A stretch of DNA of 34,436 nucleotides from an uncultured Clostridia bacterium (GCA_947166515.1 CAMVEM010000008.1:1-34436), one strand, 5' to 3'; shown: positions 8,759-16,954, numbered from the stretch's first letter. The notes: a model not told the origin generated them from the letters alone. Translations and numbers: made by a program.

Positions 8759-9154
8759 TTAATCGTTATTCTTCTGTTCCCGTCTTTTTCTTCTTTGCTC
8801 GCGGTTCTGTTTTTCAGACTCAAATATTTCCACCGCCGCATCTGTAAGCTCATCCGGCCAGACCTTACCGTTTTCGACAACATTCGCCCATGGAGCGATA
8901 GTTTCGTAGTCGTGGTCAAAAACGATAGTGTAGGGCGGACCGCAGCGGTCATCGACCGACATGTACAGATGCCGTCCCTCTTTATAGATAGCCCTGACCG
9001 CATCGTCGTAGGAAATGCTTTCGTCAAGCTTATCATATATCTCTTTCGTTATCTCGTACAGGTTATAATTGCGGCTATCGCCGTATTCGGCTGTATAGCG
9101 GTCGTTTTCTTCATCGAAGCAGGCTTTCCAGTAACAGCCTTTTTTGAACTGCAT
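8759..9154 (-). CDS. Small conserved-looking protein of unknown function
   Basis: The predicted product has 131 residues and was not recognised. It is acidic in the middle and ends in a strongly basic/polar tail (QNREQRRKRREQ), with no membrane segment or signal peptide. The ORF track starts at GTG 9163, but ATG 9154 is preferred because GGGGTGAT lies 4 bases before it. It is the first gene of a unit with the PaaK-like ligase and the DUF998-like membrane protein, so a role beside that enzyme is plausible but unproven. Confidence 0.6.
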   Translation of the reverse strand: MQFKKGCYWKACFDEENDRYTAEYGDSRNYNLYEITKEIYDKLDESISYDDAVRAIYKEGRHLYMSVDDRCGPPYTIVFDHDYETIAPWANVVENGKVWPDELTDAAVEIFESEKQNREQRRKRREQKNND

Positions 9155-9199
9155 ACATATCACCCCGTTTAACTGTCTTAAGAGGACATTTTCAACAAA

Positions 9200-10645
9200 C
9201 TACAGCTTCTCCGCAAGCCGCAGTTCTCCGTGTATCAGATTTGAAAGAAAGTACATTATCGCGCACTCGTTTTCCTGCCAGATACGAAAACGCCGTTTTA
9301 CTCCGCAGATAAGCCAGCCGTCTGTTGCTGTACTGCTGCCGACTCTAACGATCATGACCGATTCGAGCATGCGTTCTTTCATAACATTGTACAGAGCGGG
9401 ACAGGCTGTTTCAAGATCGGCGTTAGTGCTTGCGGTATATAAGTCTTCGCAGGTGAGATCATCGATGCCGGAGACGCTGATATCAAGCTGCTCGTCAACC
9501 AACGACTTCATTCGGTGTTCCTTGTTTACGAAGTACAGATCCGGTATCTGAAGACTGTCGGTAAGAAATGTGAGAACCGATCTTACCTTTTCGCGCAGAG
9601 TATTTCCGCGTTCAAACAGCTTATGCAGATTCATCATATCATCGTAAATGTTGTGCCTTACGAGCTTTTTTATCTCAATATCGCGGTGCTTTTCAGCGTT
9701 ATAGATCACATAACAGTTGCGGCCCCGGCTTTTTCCGAGATAGAGGGTTTTGTCTATCAGCGCAAAAAGATCGCCGAAATTGCCTGCATCTGTCGGGAAG
9801 CACGCGCAGCCTGATGTGCAGGTGACATAGGTGCTTCCGGATTCTAAACGCACATTCTGCCGGAGCACATTGTTGTTTTCATATAAGTCCTTGAAGAACT
9901 GCTGATCTGCAGCATAGTCGGTGTCGCGAAGATCGACCATAAGCAGTTCGTCGCCGCCGAAGCGCCCGACAATTCCGTCTGAACCGAGAAAATCTCCGAG
10001 AGATCTTGTTACTGCTTTGAGCACTGTATCGCCCGCGCTGTGGCCGAAGGTGTCGTTGATGAACTTGAAGTTGTCAAGATCGACTATTGCGAACGAGAAC
10101 GGTGTGCCGCTTGAAATGAGCGAATGAACATAGTTCACAGCGTTCACGCGGTTAAGTATCCCTGTCAGCGGATCAAGTATCTCATCAAGAGTCGTGTCGT
10201 CAAGGAGCCTGTCGAAATACGGATACTTTCTGAGCTTTTCGACAGTATATACGATCTGCAGGCCGTCCGCGCGGTTCTGTCTTCTGAGTACATCGGTGAT
10301 GTCAATGAAGCTGCCGACGAGTCCGACGATCTTATCTCCTTCATAAAGCGGTCGCTTTGATGCAATTATGTCGCGTTCCTCACCGCGGATAAAGCACTTT
10401 CCGTGTATCTTGTGCGTGGATTCTCCCGAAAGCACGCGAAGCTCATCGTTCTTATACGGCTCCGGGTCGCTGTGCCAGCCCATGTCCTCGTCGGTTTTGC
10501 CTATCAGGATTTCCGCCGACTCAAAACCGTAGAAATCAAGGAACGCCTGATTGACTCCGAGAAAACGGCGATCCTTGTCCTTCCAGAAAACACAGTCCTG
10601 CGAAGTGTTGATAATGTTATCGAACAGTTCGACTGTCATGTTCAT
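9200..10645 (-). CDS. PAS-GGDEF protein (probable diguanylate cyclase) with C-terminal GAF-like region
   Basis: The 481-residue soluble signalling protein has a PAS domain (about 5-118, ending GSFIDITDV), a linker, a GGDEF domain (about 155-315, beginning DPLTGILNR) and an extra C-terminal domain of roughly 160 residues that looks GAF-like. The signature is RFGGDEL (GGDEL at 230-234), so the usual phenylalanine is leucine; the metal-binding Asp and Glu are kept and activity is plausible. No RxxD inhibitory site is present upstream of the signature, suggesting no product inhibition at an I-site. AAAGGTGG about 9 bases before ATG supports the start. It has its own promoter at 10686-10714 and appears monocistronic. 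It probably makes c-di-GMP under control of the PAS domain. Confidence 0.88.
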   Translation of the reverse strand: MNMTVELFDNIINTSQDCVFWKDKDRRFLGVNQAFLDFYGFESAEILIGKTDEDMGWHSDPEPYKNDELRVLSGESTHKIHGKCFIRGEERDIIASKRPLYEGDKIVGLVGSFIDITDVLRRQNRADGLQIVYTVEKLRKYPYFDRLLDDTTLDEILDPLTGILNRVNAVNYVHSLISSGTPFSFAIVDLDNFKFINDTFGHSAGDTVLKAVTRSLGDFLGSDGIVGRFGGDELLMVDLRDTDYAADQQFFKDLYENNNVLRQNVRLESGSTYVTCTSGCACFPTDAGNFGDLFALIDKTLYLGKSRGRNCYVIYNAEKHRDIEIKKLVRHNIYDDMMNLHKLFERGNTLREKVRSVLTFLTDSLQIPDLYFVNKEHRMKSLVDEQLDISVSGIDDLTCEDLYTASTNADLETACPALYNVMKERMLESVMIVRVGSSTATDGWLICGVKRRFRIWQENECAIMYFLSNLIHGELRLAEKL

Positions 10646-10685
10646 ATATTTCAGCCACCTTTAATTGTGGAATAATTCGATTTTT

Positions 10686-10714
10686 ATTATATCATATCCA
10701 TTGCGAAAAATCAA
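10686..10714 (-). promoter_or_regulatory. Promoter of the PAS-GGDEF gene
   Basis: Minus strand TTGATT (10709-10714), 17-base spacer ending TGA, TATAAT (10686-10691), about 40 bases before the ATG. Confidence 0.65.
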
Positions 10715-10734
10715 GACGAGTCTGATTTACACTT

Positions 10735-10866
10735 TGTACAGAAATGACGCAGGCTTGCTCGCGCAGGTCAAGAAATTTCTGCGCAAGATGACGGAATAAT
10801 ATGCAAGCAAGATGCGTGCGCCTATTTGTGCGGTAGTGCCGTTACAGTATTGCCTATAGGGTACCT
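10735..10866. repeat. Possible dispersed intergenic repeat
   Basis: The 130 bases between two minus-strand genes contain internal repeats: ggcttgctcgcgcagg and its near-inverse, GCGCAG/CTGCGC arms around aaatttcttgac, and two gcaagc copies. It begins immediately behind the stop of the STAS-like gene. The composition differs from the flanks and there is no credible gene; ORF 10727..10975 merely runs through it. It looks like a family repeat but only one copy lies in this window. Confidence 0.35.
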
Positions 10867-11265
10867 CTAAAAACCGTATTTTTCCGAAATGACCCATTCT
10901 TTTGCTTTCTCGTAATCGTCGATAAATCTGACAGCTATCCCCTTTTTGTTTATTACGCCGATCTGCTTTTGCCAATGCTTTTCCACACCGACAAACACGA
11001 TCTTTCTGAACACTTTTTTACTCTCCATAACAGCGTCAGTTATTGTTCTCACTATCTGCCCGGTTATTTCTGTTTTATCCAGATCAATTATCATAAACGA
11101 TGAGACGGAGGGCCGTGAAAACAGCCTTTTATCTTCGGCGAATTTAGCTAACACTTCATCCTCGGACGCGCCCATTCCGTCTAAATGTTCGCACCATATT
11201 GTCCCGCCGTTATAATTCAGTTCAAATGATTTCTTTTTTATTGCAGCCTGCTGAATACTGTCCAT
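10867..11265 (-). CDS. STAS/SpoIIAA-like domain protein
   Basis: The 132-residue soluble protein has an alternating beta-alpha pattern: FMIIDLDKTEITGQ, then an amphipathic helix VRTITDAVMES, then RKIVFVGV, a helix, IAVRFIDDYEKAKEWV. This layout fits the SpoIIAA-like/STAS fold found in stand-alone proteins of about 120 residues. There is no clear phospho-acceptor serine motif (DSSG) so an anti-anti-sigma role is doubtful. AAGAGGAT precedes ATG. It is flanked by unrelated genes and appears monocistronic. The family call is by fold pattern only. Confidence 0.5.
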   Translation of the reverse strand: MDSIQQAAIKKKSFELNYNGGTIWCEHLDGMGASEDEVLAKFAEDKRLFSRPSVSSFMIIDLDKTEITGQIVRTITDAVMESKKVFRKIVFVGVEKHWQKQIGVINKKGIAVRFIDDYEKAKEWVISEKYGF

Positions 11266-11406
11266 AAATTATCCTCTTAATTTCTGTCTCGCTTTTTCCG
11301 CCGTAATGATACACTTTTGATTCCGGTTCGCAGATCATAATTGATCTATTGTCTATTCAAATCCCGCATTTCTCTGCGAATAGTATCTGAAAAATAAAAC
11401 ATCGGT

Positions 11407-11862
11407 TTATCCTTTATTATACTGCGCGAGCTCGTCATCTGTAAGTATCATGTATTGCTCTATTGTTGTTCCGTAATTAACAATAAGTCTGCCGTTTATG
11501 TGAACATACGAAAAACCGTTTGCTTTTTCCGTGTCGTCCTTTAAATAAAGATTCCTTCTGTCGTATGTATATTCGGTCCTTTCTCCGTCAAGCTCAAAAT
11601 AAGCAGTCCAGTCCTCTTTCAGGACCAGATAGCCCCTTTTTCCAATATCCCGCAATTCCAGCATTTCTTCATATGTCCCGCCGTCCTTGGAAATAGCGTA
11701 TCGCTTATAGCATCCGACAGGTTGTTCGTCAGGATAATAATTATATGTTGCAGTGGTTGTGATGGTACTTGTTTCACTTGTGTTTTTTCCGTCGCAGGAA
11801 CAAAAGCCAATGCATATTACAGATGCCATGATCGCCGGCAACAAAATTCTTTTAGTTTTCAT
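11407..11862 (-). CDS. Probable lipoprotein of unknown function
   Basis: The 151-residue protein has a basic N-terminus, a hydrophobic stretch (LLPAIMASVICIGF) and a cysteine at 23 in FCSC, an acceptable though not ideal lipobox. A Ser/Thr-rich linker (TSETSTITTTAT) and a beta-rich domain with repeated Tyr follow. After lipidation it would sit on the outer face of the membrane. It is only 19 bases downstream of the frameshifted membrane-protein gene and was probably co-transcribed with it. Function is unknown. Confidence 0.65.
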   Translation of the reverse strand: MKTKRILLPAIMASVICIGFCSCDGKNTSETSTITTTATYNYYPDEQPVGCYKRYAISKDGGTYEEMLELRDIGKRGYLVLKEDWTAYFELDGERTEYTYDRRNLYLKDDTEKANGFSYVHINGRLIVNYGTTIEQYMILTDDELAQYNKG

Positions 11863-11881
11863 AATGCTCCGTTAAGTTATA

Positions 11882-12317
11882 TTAATTTGTCTCTTGTATG
11901 CGCTCACTGTTTTCATTCCGGCATACTATGAAATTCTTTATAAACAGAACTCCCGCTAACGCAAGCGCACATCCAAGTCCCGTATAGAAAAAGCGACAAA
12001 AACATCCGGGAATACTCCGGCAGCACGCAGCCCGATTCCGCCGCCCATCATTACCGCCATAATGATATATGCTTTTATATCGAAAAATTTCCAGAAGGGC
12101 TGACGTTCCTTTTCATAACCCAGAATTCTTTTTGTGTGTTTCCAGCTCATTCTGAAAGACATCAGTCCGAACGCCGCAAATACGGCGACCGACGACAGAT
12201 ACCAATACCATTGCTGCTCTATAGCAAGATACGAGATGATCCCCAACCTCGCAACATTTACGCCGGCTATAAGCCAGACTATCCCGGCTATCAATAATAA
12301 TGTTCTTTTTTAACCAT
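11882..12317 (-). pseudogene. Small membrane protein gene with two single-base homopolymer frameshifts
   Basis: The ORF track shows only 11956..12294 (TTG start), but an ATG at 12317 with AAGGCG upstream begins MVKK and would read on as RTLLLIAGIVWLIAG if the A6 run (12306-12311) had one more A. At the other end the ORF derails after PDVFVAF; one more base in the A5 run at 11988-11992 (T run on the minus strand is five A on plus) restores FYTGLGCALALAGVLF and a natural stop at 11882-11884. The repaired gene would have 145 codons and about four membrane helices. Both lesions are single-base losses in homopolymers, pointing either to recent inactivation or to sequencing error. Function is unknown. 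Confidence 0.75.
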
Positions 12318-12379
12318 AAAAACGCCTTAGATTTTTTATTGTATTATGTCAGTCATATTCTGATGAGAAATGCTATAGT

Positions 12380-12835
12380 TTACATTTTCAGAACGAATCG
12401 ATATACCATAACACTTCCGTCCATTTCAGCAGACACTATTTCAAATCCACATTTTTCTGTATAAAACTTTACATTTTCTTTTTTATCTATGGGTGTGATC
12501 AAGGTAAATCTATCCCAGTCATCGTAGTACGATGTTACAAACTTAATAGCCTGTGTTCCGATCCCTTTACCCTGATACTCCGGAACAACACACAAACAGC
12601 CGACTTCATATGTTCCTGCTTCCACCTTTTTGCACGAGACGCAGCCAACCGGCTTGTTATCAGACAGAATAACGAATTTGGGGTAATTAATAATGGATTC
12701 CTCCATCATTTCTTTTGTCTTCCCATACGCAGGACATTCACCATATTTTACATAATCACTATAAAACGCAGAATTATAGATATCTATCAGTATTTCTGCA
12801 TCTGAAATATCCGCTTTTCTGAAATCGATCTTCAT
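12380..12835 (-). CDS. GNAT-family N-acetyltransferase
   Basis: The predicted 151-residue cytoplasmic enzyme uses acetyl-CoA; the acceptor is unknown. Motif A, LCVVPEYQGKGIGTQAIKF, includes the Q/R-x-x-G-x-G/A acetyl-CoA pyrophosphate loop, and motif B continues with YTEKCGFEIVSAE, the usual GNAT end. The ORF track starts at TTG 12844, but ATG 12835 lies at good distance from AAGGAG, so the latter is chosen. It stands alone behind its own promoter (12898-12926). Confidence 0.85.
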   Translation of the reverse strand: MKIDFRKADISDAEILIDIYNSAFYSDYVKYGECPAYGKTKEMMEESIINYPKFVILSDNKPVGCVSCKKVEAGTYEVGCLCVVPEYQGKGIGTQAIKFVTSYYDDWDRFTLITPIDKKENVKFYTEKCGFEIVSAEMDGSVMVYRFVLKM

Positions 12836-12897
12836 AAACGACAACTCCTTAAATTCCTATTTGCCGCATCGTATTGTAAAGCAAAAATCACAGATAT

Positions 12898-12926
12898 ATT
12901 ATATCATACTCTCTGCTATTTTGCAA
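12898..12926 (-). promoter_or_regulatory. Promoter of the GNAT gene
   Basis: Minus strand TTGCAA (12921-12926), 17-base spacer ending TGA, TATAAT (12898-12903). Confidence 0.65.
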
Positions 12927-12963
12927 TCACAATTCACAACTTTAGCTGAAAAATTAGTTTCAC

Positions 12964-13002
12964 GTTTCTGTCTCCCCCGCCGGAGGCGGGGGAGACAGAA
13001 AC
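12964..13002. repeat. Perfect 18-bp inverted repeat with 3-nt loop
   Basis: The arms gtttctgtctcccccgcc and its exact complement enclose gga. It lies between two divergent promoters, so no transcript would need to end here, and no T run follows directly on either strand. It resembles a REP-like palindromic element. Between it and the -35 box at 13077 nothing else is visible. Confidence 0.7.
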
Positions 13003-13076
13003 AATAAAATTCCTCAAGTTGTAGATATCAATTTTGAATATAAAACTCTATTTGTTACTACTCCGAAAATCAAGCC

Positions 13077-13105
13077 TTGACAATACCGGCTTTTTGTGAT
13101 ATAAT
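13077..13105 (+). promoter_or_regulatory. Promoter of the antiporter gene
   Basis: Consensus TTGACA (13077-13082), 17-base spacer ending TGA, TATAAT (13100-13105). Transcription would start near 13112, just before the riboswitch. Confidence 0.85.
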
Positions 13106-13114
13106 AGGCAAATA

Positions 13115-13204
13115 AAGGGAATGACGACCTCCCTCGGATCTTCCGGAACCGCTTTTTCAGGCTGATGGCATCTGCATTTTTATGCAGATACTGTCGGCCT
13201 TTTT
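13115..13204 (+). ncRNA. Fluoride (crcB-type) riboswitch candidate with terminator platform
   Basis: The leader begins with a short stem AGGGA/TCCCT (13116-13134) enclosing AATGACGACC, continues through an extra small hairpin (CGGA/TCCG) and AACCGC, and ends in GGCTGATGGCATCTGC. The AAC-GC and GCTGATGRC blocks with a CUGC/CUAC tail are hallmarks of the crcB aptamer, and fluoride riboswitches are known upstream of cation:proton antiporters. The 3' strand of the aptamer is also the 5' strand of an intrinsic terminator (13160-13204), so ligand binding would switch expression on. The expected pseudoknot between the P1 loop (GACGA) and GCATC pairs at only three of five positions, which weakens the call or means a damaged aptamer. 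Confidence 0.65.
13160..13204 (+). terminator. Riboswitch expression-platform terminator
   Basis: GGCTGA/TCGGCC (one G-U pair) outside and ATCTGCAT/ATGCAGAT inside form a long stem, followed by TTTTT at 13200-13204, only 20 bases before the antiporter start. Confidence 0.8.
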
Positions 13205-13223
13205 AAATTTTACGGAGGCATTT

Positions 13224-14423
13224 ATGTTACTTTCACTTGCTATTATTTTTCTTGTCGGGCTGTCATCAGCCGCTATATTCAAAGCAATAAAGCTGCCGCG
13301 TATCATAGGTATGCTCGCTTCCGGGATAATAGTCGGCCCGTACGTCCTTGATCTGCTCGACCCGTCAATACTTGGAATTTCAAGTGATCTTCGCCGTATT
13401 GCGCTTATCATAATACTAATAAAAGCCGGCTTATCGCTGAATCTGTCTGACCTGAAAAAAGTCGGCAGACCGGCGGTGCTTATGGCATTCCTGCCCGCCT
13501 GCTCTGAGATAGTCGGATATATTTGCTTCGCGCCGATGTTCTTCGGGCTTACGCTTACCGAAGCTGCTGTCATGGGAGCGGTTCTCGCTGCGGTCTCCCC
13601 CGCTGTCGTTGTCCCGCGAATGGTGAAGCTGATCGAAGAAAAGCAAGGCACGGACAAGAGCATACCGCAGCTGATACTCGCGGGAGCTTCCTGCGACGAC
13701 ATCTTCGTTATTGTCCTGTTTTCGACATTCGTTACAATGGCACAGGGCGGAACGGTAAGCGCGCTTGACTTTGCCAATATCCCGATCTCGATAGTCCTCG
13801 GAGTACTGCTCGGAGTCGCAGCGGGGTTTGCTCTGTTTCTGCTGTTTGAGTTTGCATACAAAAAAGGTCTCAAAATACGAAACACATTGAAAGTCATAAT
13901 CATTCTCGCAGTCGCGTTTCTGCTGATTTCAGCCGAGACTATGCTCACGGGTATCATTGCGGTATCCGGACTTCTCGCGGTGACTGCCATGGCTTGTGTG
14001 ATAAAAATAAAAAGCGACAAGGCTGTATCGTCGCGGATCTCGGAAAAATTCGGCAAACTGTGGATACCAGCCGAAGCCGTTCTGTTCGTACTTGTCGGCG
14101 CTGCTGTCGATATCCGTTACACACTCTCAGCGGGAGTGTCAGCATTGGCGATGATTTTTATTGCTCTCGCCTTCCGGGCTGTCGGAGTTCTCATCTGTCT
14201 TATAGGTACAGAACTGGGCGCAAAGGAACGTCTGTTCTGCGTTATCGCCTATCTCCCGAAAGCTACGGTGCAGGCGGCTATCGGGTCGGTACCGCTGGCC
14301 CTCGGGCTGCCGTGCGGGAACGCTGTGTTGTCGGTGGCGGTGCTTGCGATAATCATTACCGCACCGCTCGGCGCAATAGGTATTGACGCGACCTGCAAAA
14401 GGCTTCTCATATCGGAGAAATAA
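13224..14423 (+). CDS. Cation:proton antiporter (CPA/NapA-KefB type membrane domain)
   Basis: The product has 399 residues with about 12-13 transmembrane helices and no cytosolic NAD-binding domain. The family core helices are visible: the GLSSAAIFKAIKLPRIIGML entry, AGLSLNLSDLKK, AAVSPAVVVP (unwound helix), and GASCDDIFVIVLFST, whose Asp-Asp pair matches the ion-binding helix of electrogenic CPA2 exchangers. It would exchange Na+ or another cation for protons across the cell membrane. The ORF track starts inside the terminator at 13182; ATG 13224 is chosen because ACGGAGG lies seven bases upstream and the protein then begins with the first membrane helix. Expression is probably controlled by the leader at 13115-13204; a link to fluoride toxicity is inferred. 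Confidence 0.88.
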   Translation: MLLSLAIIFLVGLSSAAIFKAIKLPRIIGMLASGIIVGPYVLDLLDPSILGISSDLRRIALIIILIKAGLSLNLSDLKKVGRPAVLMAFLPACSEIVGYICFAPMFFGLTLTEAAVMGAVLAAVSPAVVVPRMVKLIEEKQGTDKSIPQLILAGASCDDIFVIVLFSTFVTMAQGGTVSALDFANIPISIVLGVLLGVAAGFALFLLFEFAYKKGLKIRNTLKVIIILAVAFLLISAETMLTGIIAVSGLLAVTAMACVIKIKSDKAVSSRISEKFGKLWIPAEAVLFVLVGAAVDIRYTLSAGVSALAMIFIALAFRAVGVLICLIGTELGAKERLFCVIAYLPKATVQAAIGSVPLALGLPCGNAVLSVAVLAIIITAPLGAIGIDATCKRLLISEK

Positions 14424-14435
14424 GTCATATAAATG

Positions 14436-14464
14436 TTGCAAAAAATCTGATTTTATGATATAAT
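14436..14464 (+). promoter_or_regulatory. Promoter of the patatin/APH operon
   Basis: TTGCAA (14436-14441), 17-base spacer ending TGA, TATAAT (14459-14464). Confidence 0.65.
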
Positions 14465-14554
14465 TGTCTGAAAATGAAATCACGACTTATGACTTTTCAG
14501 ATCACCTATACAAAACAGAAAAAATATTTTTAAGGAACTAAGGATATAACAATT

Positions 14555-15460
14555 ATGAGCAAACGAGTTTATAAAGGTCTTGACAGGCTCCCGACCGGCA
14601 CGGCAAGCGAAAAACTGTCAGAAGGCTGCCTTGTGCTTGAAGGCGGAGGCTGGAAGGGACTTTATACAGTCGGTGTTCTCGACTGTATGATGATGAATGA
14701 TATAAACATATCGAATGTAGTCGGAGTCTCTGCCGGAGCCCTCTCGGCTGTCGGCTATGTATCCGGCCAGATAGGCTTGTCAGCGCGTATCGATCTGACT
14801 TACAGACATGACAGCAATTATTGCGGTATGGGAGCAATGCGGCGCGATCACGGCATCACAGGATTTACATATCTGTTCACTGATATTCTTGAAAAGATGT
14901 CCCTTGATAAGAAGCGTCTTATGGACCCAGCACGAAAGTTGATAGTAACGGCGACCGACATTACTACAGGGCGGATAAAACACTTTGAAAAAGGAAAGTG
15001 CGATATATTCCGCGCTATCCAGGCATCCGCAACAGTTCCCTATGTCTCCCGCCCGGTGATGATAGACGGAGTCCCATATCTTGACGGAGGCTGCGCAGAG
15101 AAGATCCCGTACTCATGGGCAGAAAACTCGGGAGAGAAAAAGATCGTAGTGGTAAAGACGCGTGAAGCAAGTTACCGCAGAAAACCGGGAACTTCAAAGA
15201 TTGCAAAGATATGGTACAGAAAATACCCGCTATTTTTAGAAAGCCTTAATTCAACAAACGAAGATTTCAATAAAACTGCGGATATGCTTGAACAAAAAGC
15301 AAAGGAAGACTCGATATTTCTTATAGAACCGTCCGAACCTGTCACCGTAAAGCGGTTTGACGGTGATATGGAAAAGCTCGGAAACCTTTACTGGCTCGGT
15401 TATCACGATATGGAAGCAAGAGTCGGTGAACTGAAAAGATATCTTAAGAAAAGCGAATAA
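14555..15460 (+). CDS. Patatin-like phospholipase family protein
   Basis: The 301-residue protein is a predicted Ser-Asp dyad acyl hydrolase. The oxyanion block is EGGGWKGLYTVGVLD (about 29-43), the nucleophile elbow is GVSAG with Ser59, and the catalytic aspartate is in LDGG (Asp177). Length and order match the bacterial YjjU/RssA-type patatins acting on lipids at the inner face of the membrane. AAGGAACTAAGGAT precedes the ATG. It is followed 18 bases later by an APH-fold kinase, likely in one transcript. The lipid substrate is unknown. Confidence 0.9.
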   Translation: MSKRVYKGLDRLPTGTASEKLSEGCLVLEGGGWKGLYTVGVLDCMMMNDINISNVVGVSAGALSAVGYVSGQIGLSARIDLTYRHDSNYCGMGAMRRDHGITGFTYLFTDILEKMSLDKKRLMDPARKLIVTATDITTGRIKHFEKGKCDIFRAIQASATVPYVSRPVMIDGVPYLDGGCAEKIPYSWAENSGEKKIVVVKTREASYRRKPGTSKIAKIWYRKYPLFLESLNSTNEDFNKTADMLEQKAKEDSIFLIEPSEPVTVKRFDGDMEKLGNLYWLGYHDMEARVGELKRYLKKSE

Positions 15461-15478
15461 ACTATCACAGGTGATTTA

Positions 15479-16519
15479 ATGGATAAATGGGAAACTCCAA
15501 CCAAAGAAACAGAAAACATTTTTCGTATGTTTTCTGATGATGCTTTGATATCATGCCGGCATATAAACACAAGCAGAGAAGACAGTGATTTCAGAGAAAC
15601 TATCATTGCTGAAACAGGATCGGGAAACAAGCTGGTAATAAAGCTTGCCGATAATGATTTCACTTTTCCCGGAAAGATAAGAATGTGGCAGAAAACAGTA
15701 GAGGAATACCTTGCGCTCGGATATTACTGCCCGATAATATTATGCGATAAAACAGGCGGCTTCCCGACTGTAGATCATAAAGGACACAGATGTGTTGCGT
15801 ATGCCGAGGAATATTCAAAATATGCACTGCTTGAAGAAAGATTCGACGGCAAAAGCGATAATAAATGTTCTTGTTATGACAGATACAGAAAAGACATCTG
15901 GCGCATGACTGCAAAGATTGCCGCAAAACACTTCGACTATACGGAATATCCGTCTGCATACTGCCTGTTCGAGACATTCTGCCCGAGCGATGAGGTCGAT
16001 GAAGTGCTTGAAAACGCTCTGAAATGGAAGGAATATGCTGATACCCTGCCCGATATGTTCCGTGAACAGGTGCAGAGGATATGGGAGCTTTGGACTGAAA
16101 ACAGAGCTGCGCTGGAACCGATCTACAAAAAGCTCCCAACATCTGTATTTCAGGCAGACCTTAACTCAACAAATATTCTTGTTGACGAAAACAAAAGATT
16201 TGTCGGCATCTGCGACTTCAATCTTTGCGGGAAAGATGTATTTCTGAACTATCTTATGCGCGAAAACTACGATGCCGACTTTGATAAAGAGATCGGCGTG
16301 ATATGCGATATGTTAAAAGTTGCAAGTGAGTATTATCATTTTTCAGACATCGAAAAAGACACGACTCTGATGCTTTACCGCTGCCTGAAACCGCTGTGGT
16401 ACAACAGGCTCGAACGGCTGAAAGAGCTGAAAAACAACGAAGAGATAAAAGCGTTTCTTGACAGGACAGAAAACTGTCTGACACGGGACATAGATTTTAA
16501 AACTTGTATTGTCAAATAA
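15479..16519 (+). CDS. Aminoglycoside phosphotransferase/choline kinase-fold protein
   Basis: The 346-residue protein shows the APH-type small-molecule kinase layout: N-lobe lysine segment KLVIKLAD (about 51-58), a helical insert, the catalytic loop FQADLNSTNILV with Asp227 and Asn232, and the metal-binding aspartate in CDFNL (Asp247). The Brenner motif usually starts HxD; here it is QxD (Gln225), which is seen in some family members. It would phosphorylate a hydroxyl group on an unknown small molecule; antibiotic resistance should not be assumed. A weak AGGTGAT precedes the ATG. Neighbour to patatin suggests a membrane-lipid or salvage context, which is inference. Confidence 0.78.
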   Translation: MDKWETPTKETENIFRMFSDDALISCRHINTSREDSDFRETIIAETGSGNKLVIKLADNDFTFPGKIRMWQKTVEEYLALGYYCPIILCDKTGGFPTVDHKGHRCVAYAEEYSKYALLEERFDGKSDNKCSCYDRYRKDIWRMTAKIAAKHFDYTEYPSAYCLFETFCPSDEVDEVLENALKWKEYADTLPDMFREQVQRIWELWTENRAALEPIYKKLPTSVFQADLNSTNILVDENKRFVGICDFNLCGKDVFLNYLMRENYDADFDKEIGVICDMLKVASEYYHFSDIEKDTTLMLYRCLKPLWYNRLERLKELKNNEEIKAFLDRTENCLTRDIDFKTCIVK

Positions 16520-16565
16520 ATATCAGCCGGAAATGGGCAGAGTTTAACAAAAGGAAAATAACACT

Positions 16566-16778
16566 ATGGATAAAAAGTACAGGATTATGTGGACAGCGAG
16601 CCTTATGGCTATTTCATGCATCACAATCATCATCGCAGTCTGCAACATGACGTCAATAGAGCTGCCGGACATTGTCACGCGGATACTGGGTGCTGTTGAT
16701 CTTATTTCGATCCCTGTTCTGATCTTTTCATCGATCAAATTAAGGATACTGAAAAAGGAACAGGAAAAGAAAAGCTGA
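16566..16778 (+). CDS. Small two-helix membrane protein, unknown function
   Basis: The 70-residue protein has TM helices at about 9-27 and 40-56 and a basic, lysine-rich C-terminal tail. AAAAGGAAAAT is well placed before the ATG. It lies 46 bases after the APH-like gene and probably ends that operon. It is not recognised. Confidence 0.6.
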   Translation: MDKKYRIMWTASLMAISCITIIIAVCNMTSIELPDIVTRILGAVDLISIPVLIFSSIKLRILKKEQEKKS

Positions 16779-16899
16779 CGATCGTTGTTTGTTTCGCAGA
16801 ATTTGTTTTTCAGATACGTTTTGTCATTCAGGATGTAAAGAATCACCCGATACCTGTTATAAGCCTTTCGCCGGATTCATATATCAACAACGCTGAATG

Positions 16900-16932
16900 A
16901 AAAAAGTCCCTCCGGAATTCATACCGGAGGGA
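16900..16932 (-). terminator. Intrinsic terminator behind the anchor remnant
   Basis: TCCCTCCGG/CCGGAGGGA (9 bp, loop of 8). On the minus strand the stem is followed by six T (plus 16900-16905). The stretch 16779-16899 before it shows no gene. Confidence 0.75.
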
Positions 16933-16954
16933 TTATTAATATACATCTGAAATA

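Noticed and set aside
12964-13002. Intrinsic terminator
   Set aside because: No T run follows the stem on either strand and both flanking genes are transcribed away from it.
13157-14056. 299-codon ORF antisense to the antiporter
   Set aside because: Ser/Arg/Ile-rich translation without motifs, opposite a clear membrane protein; a frame shadow.
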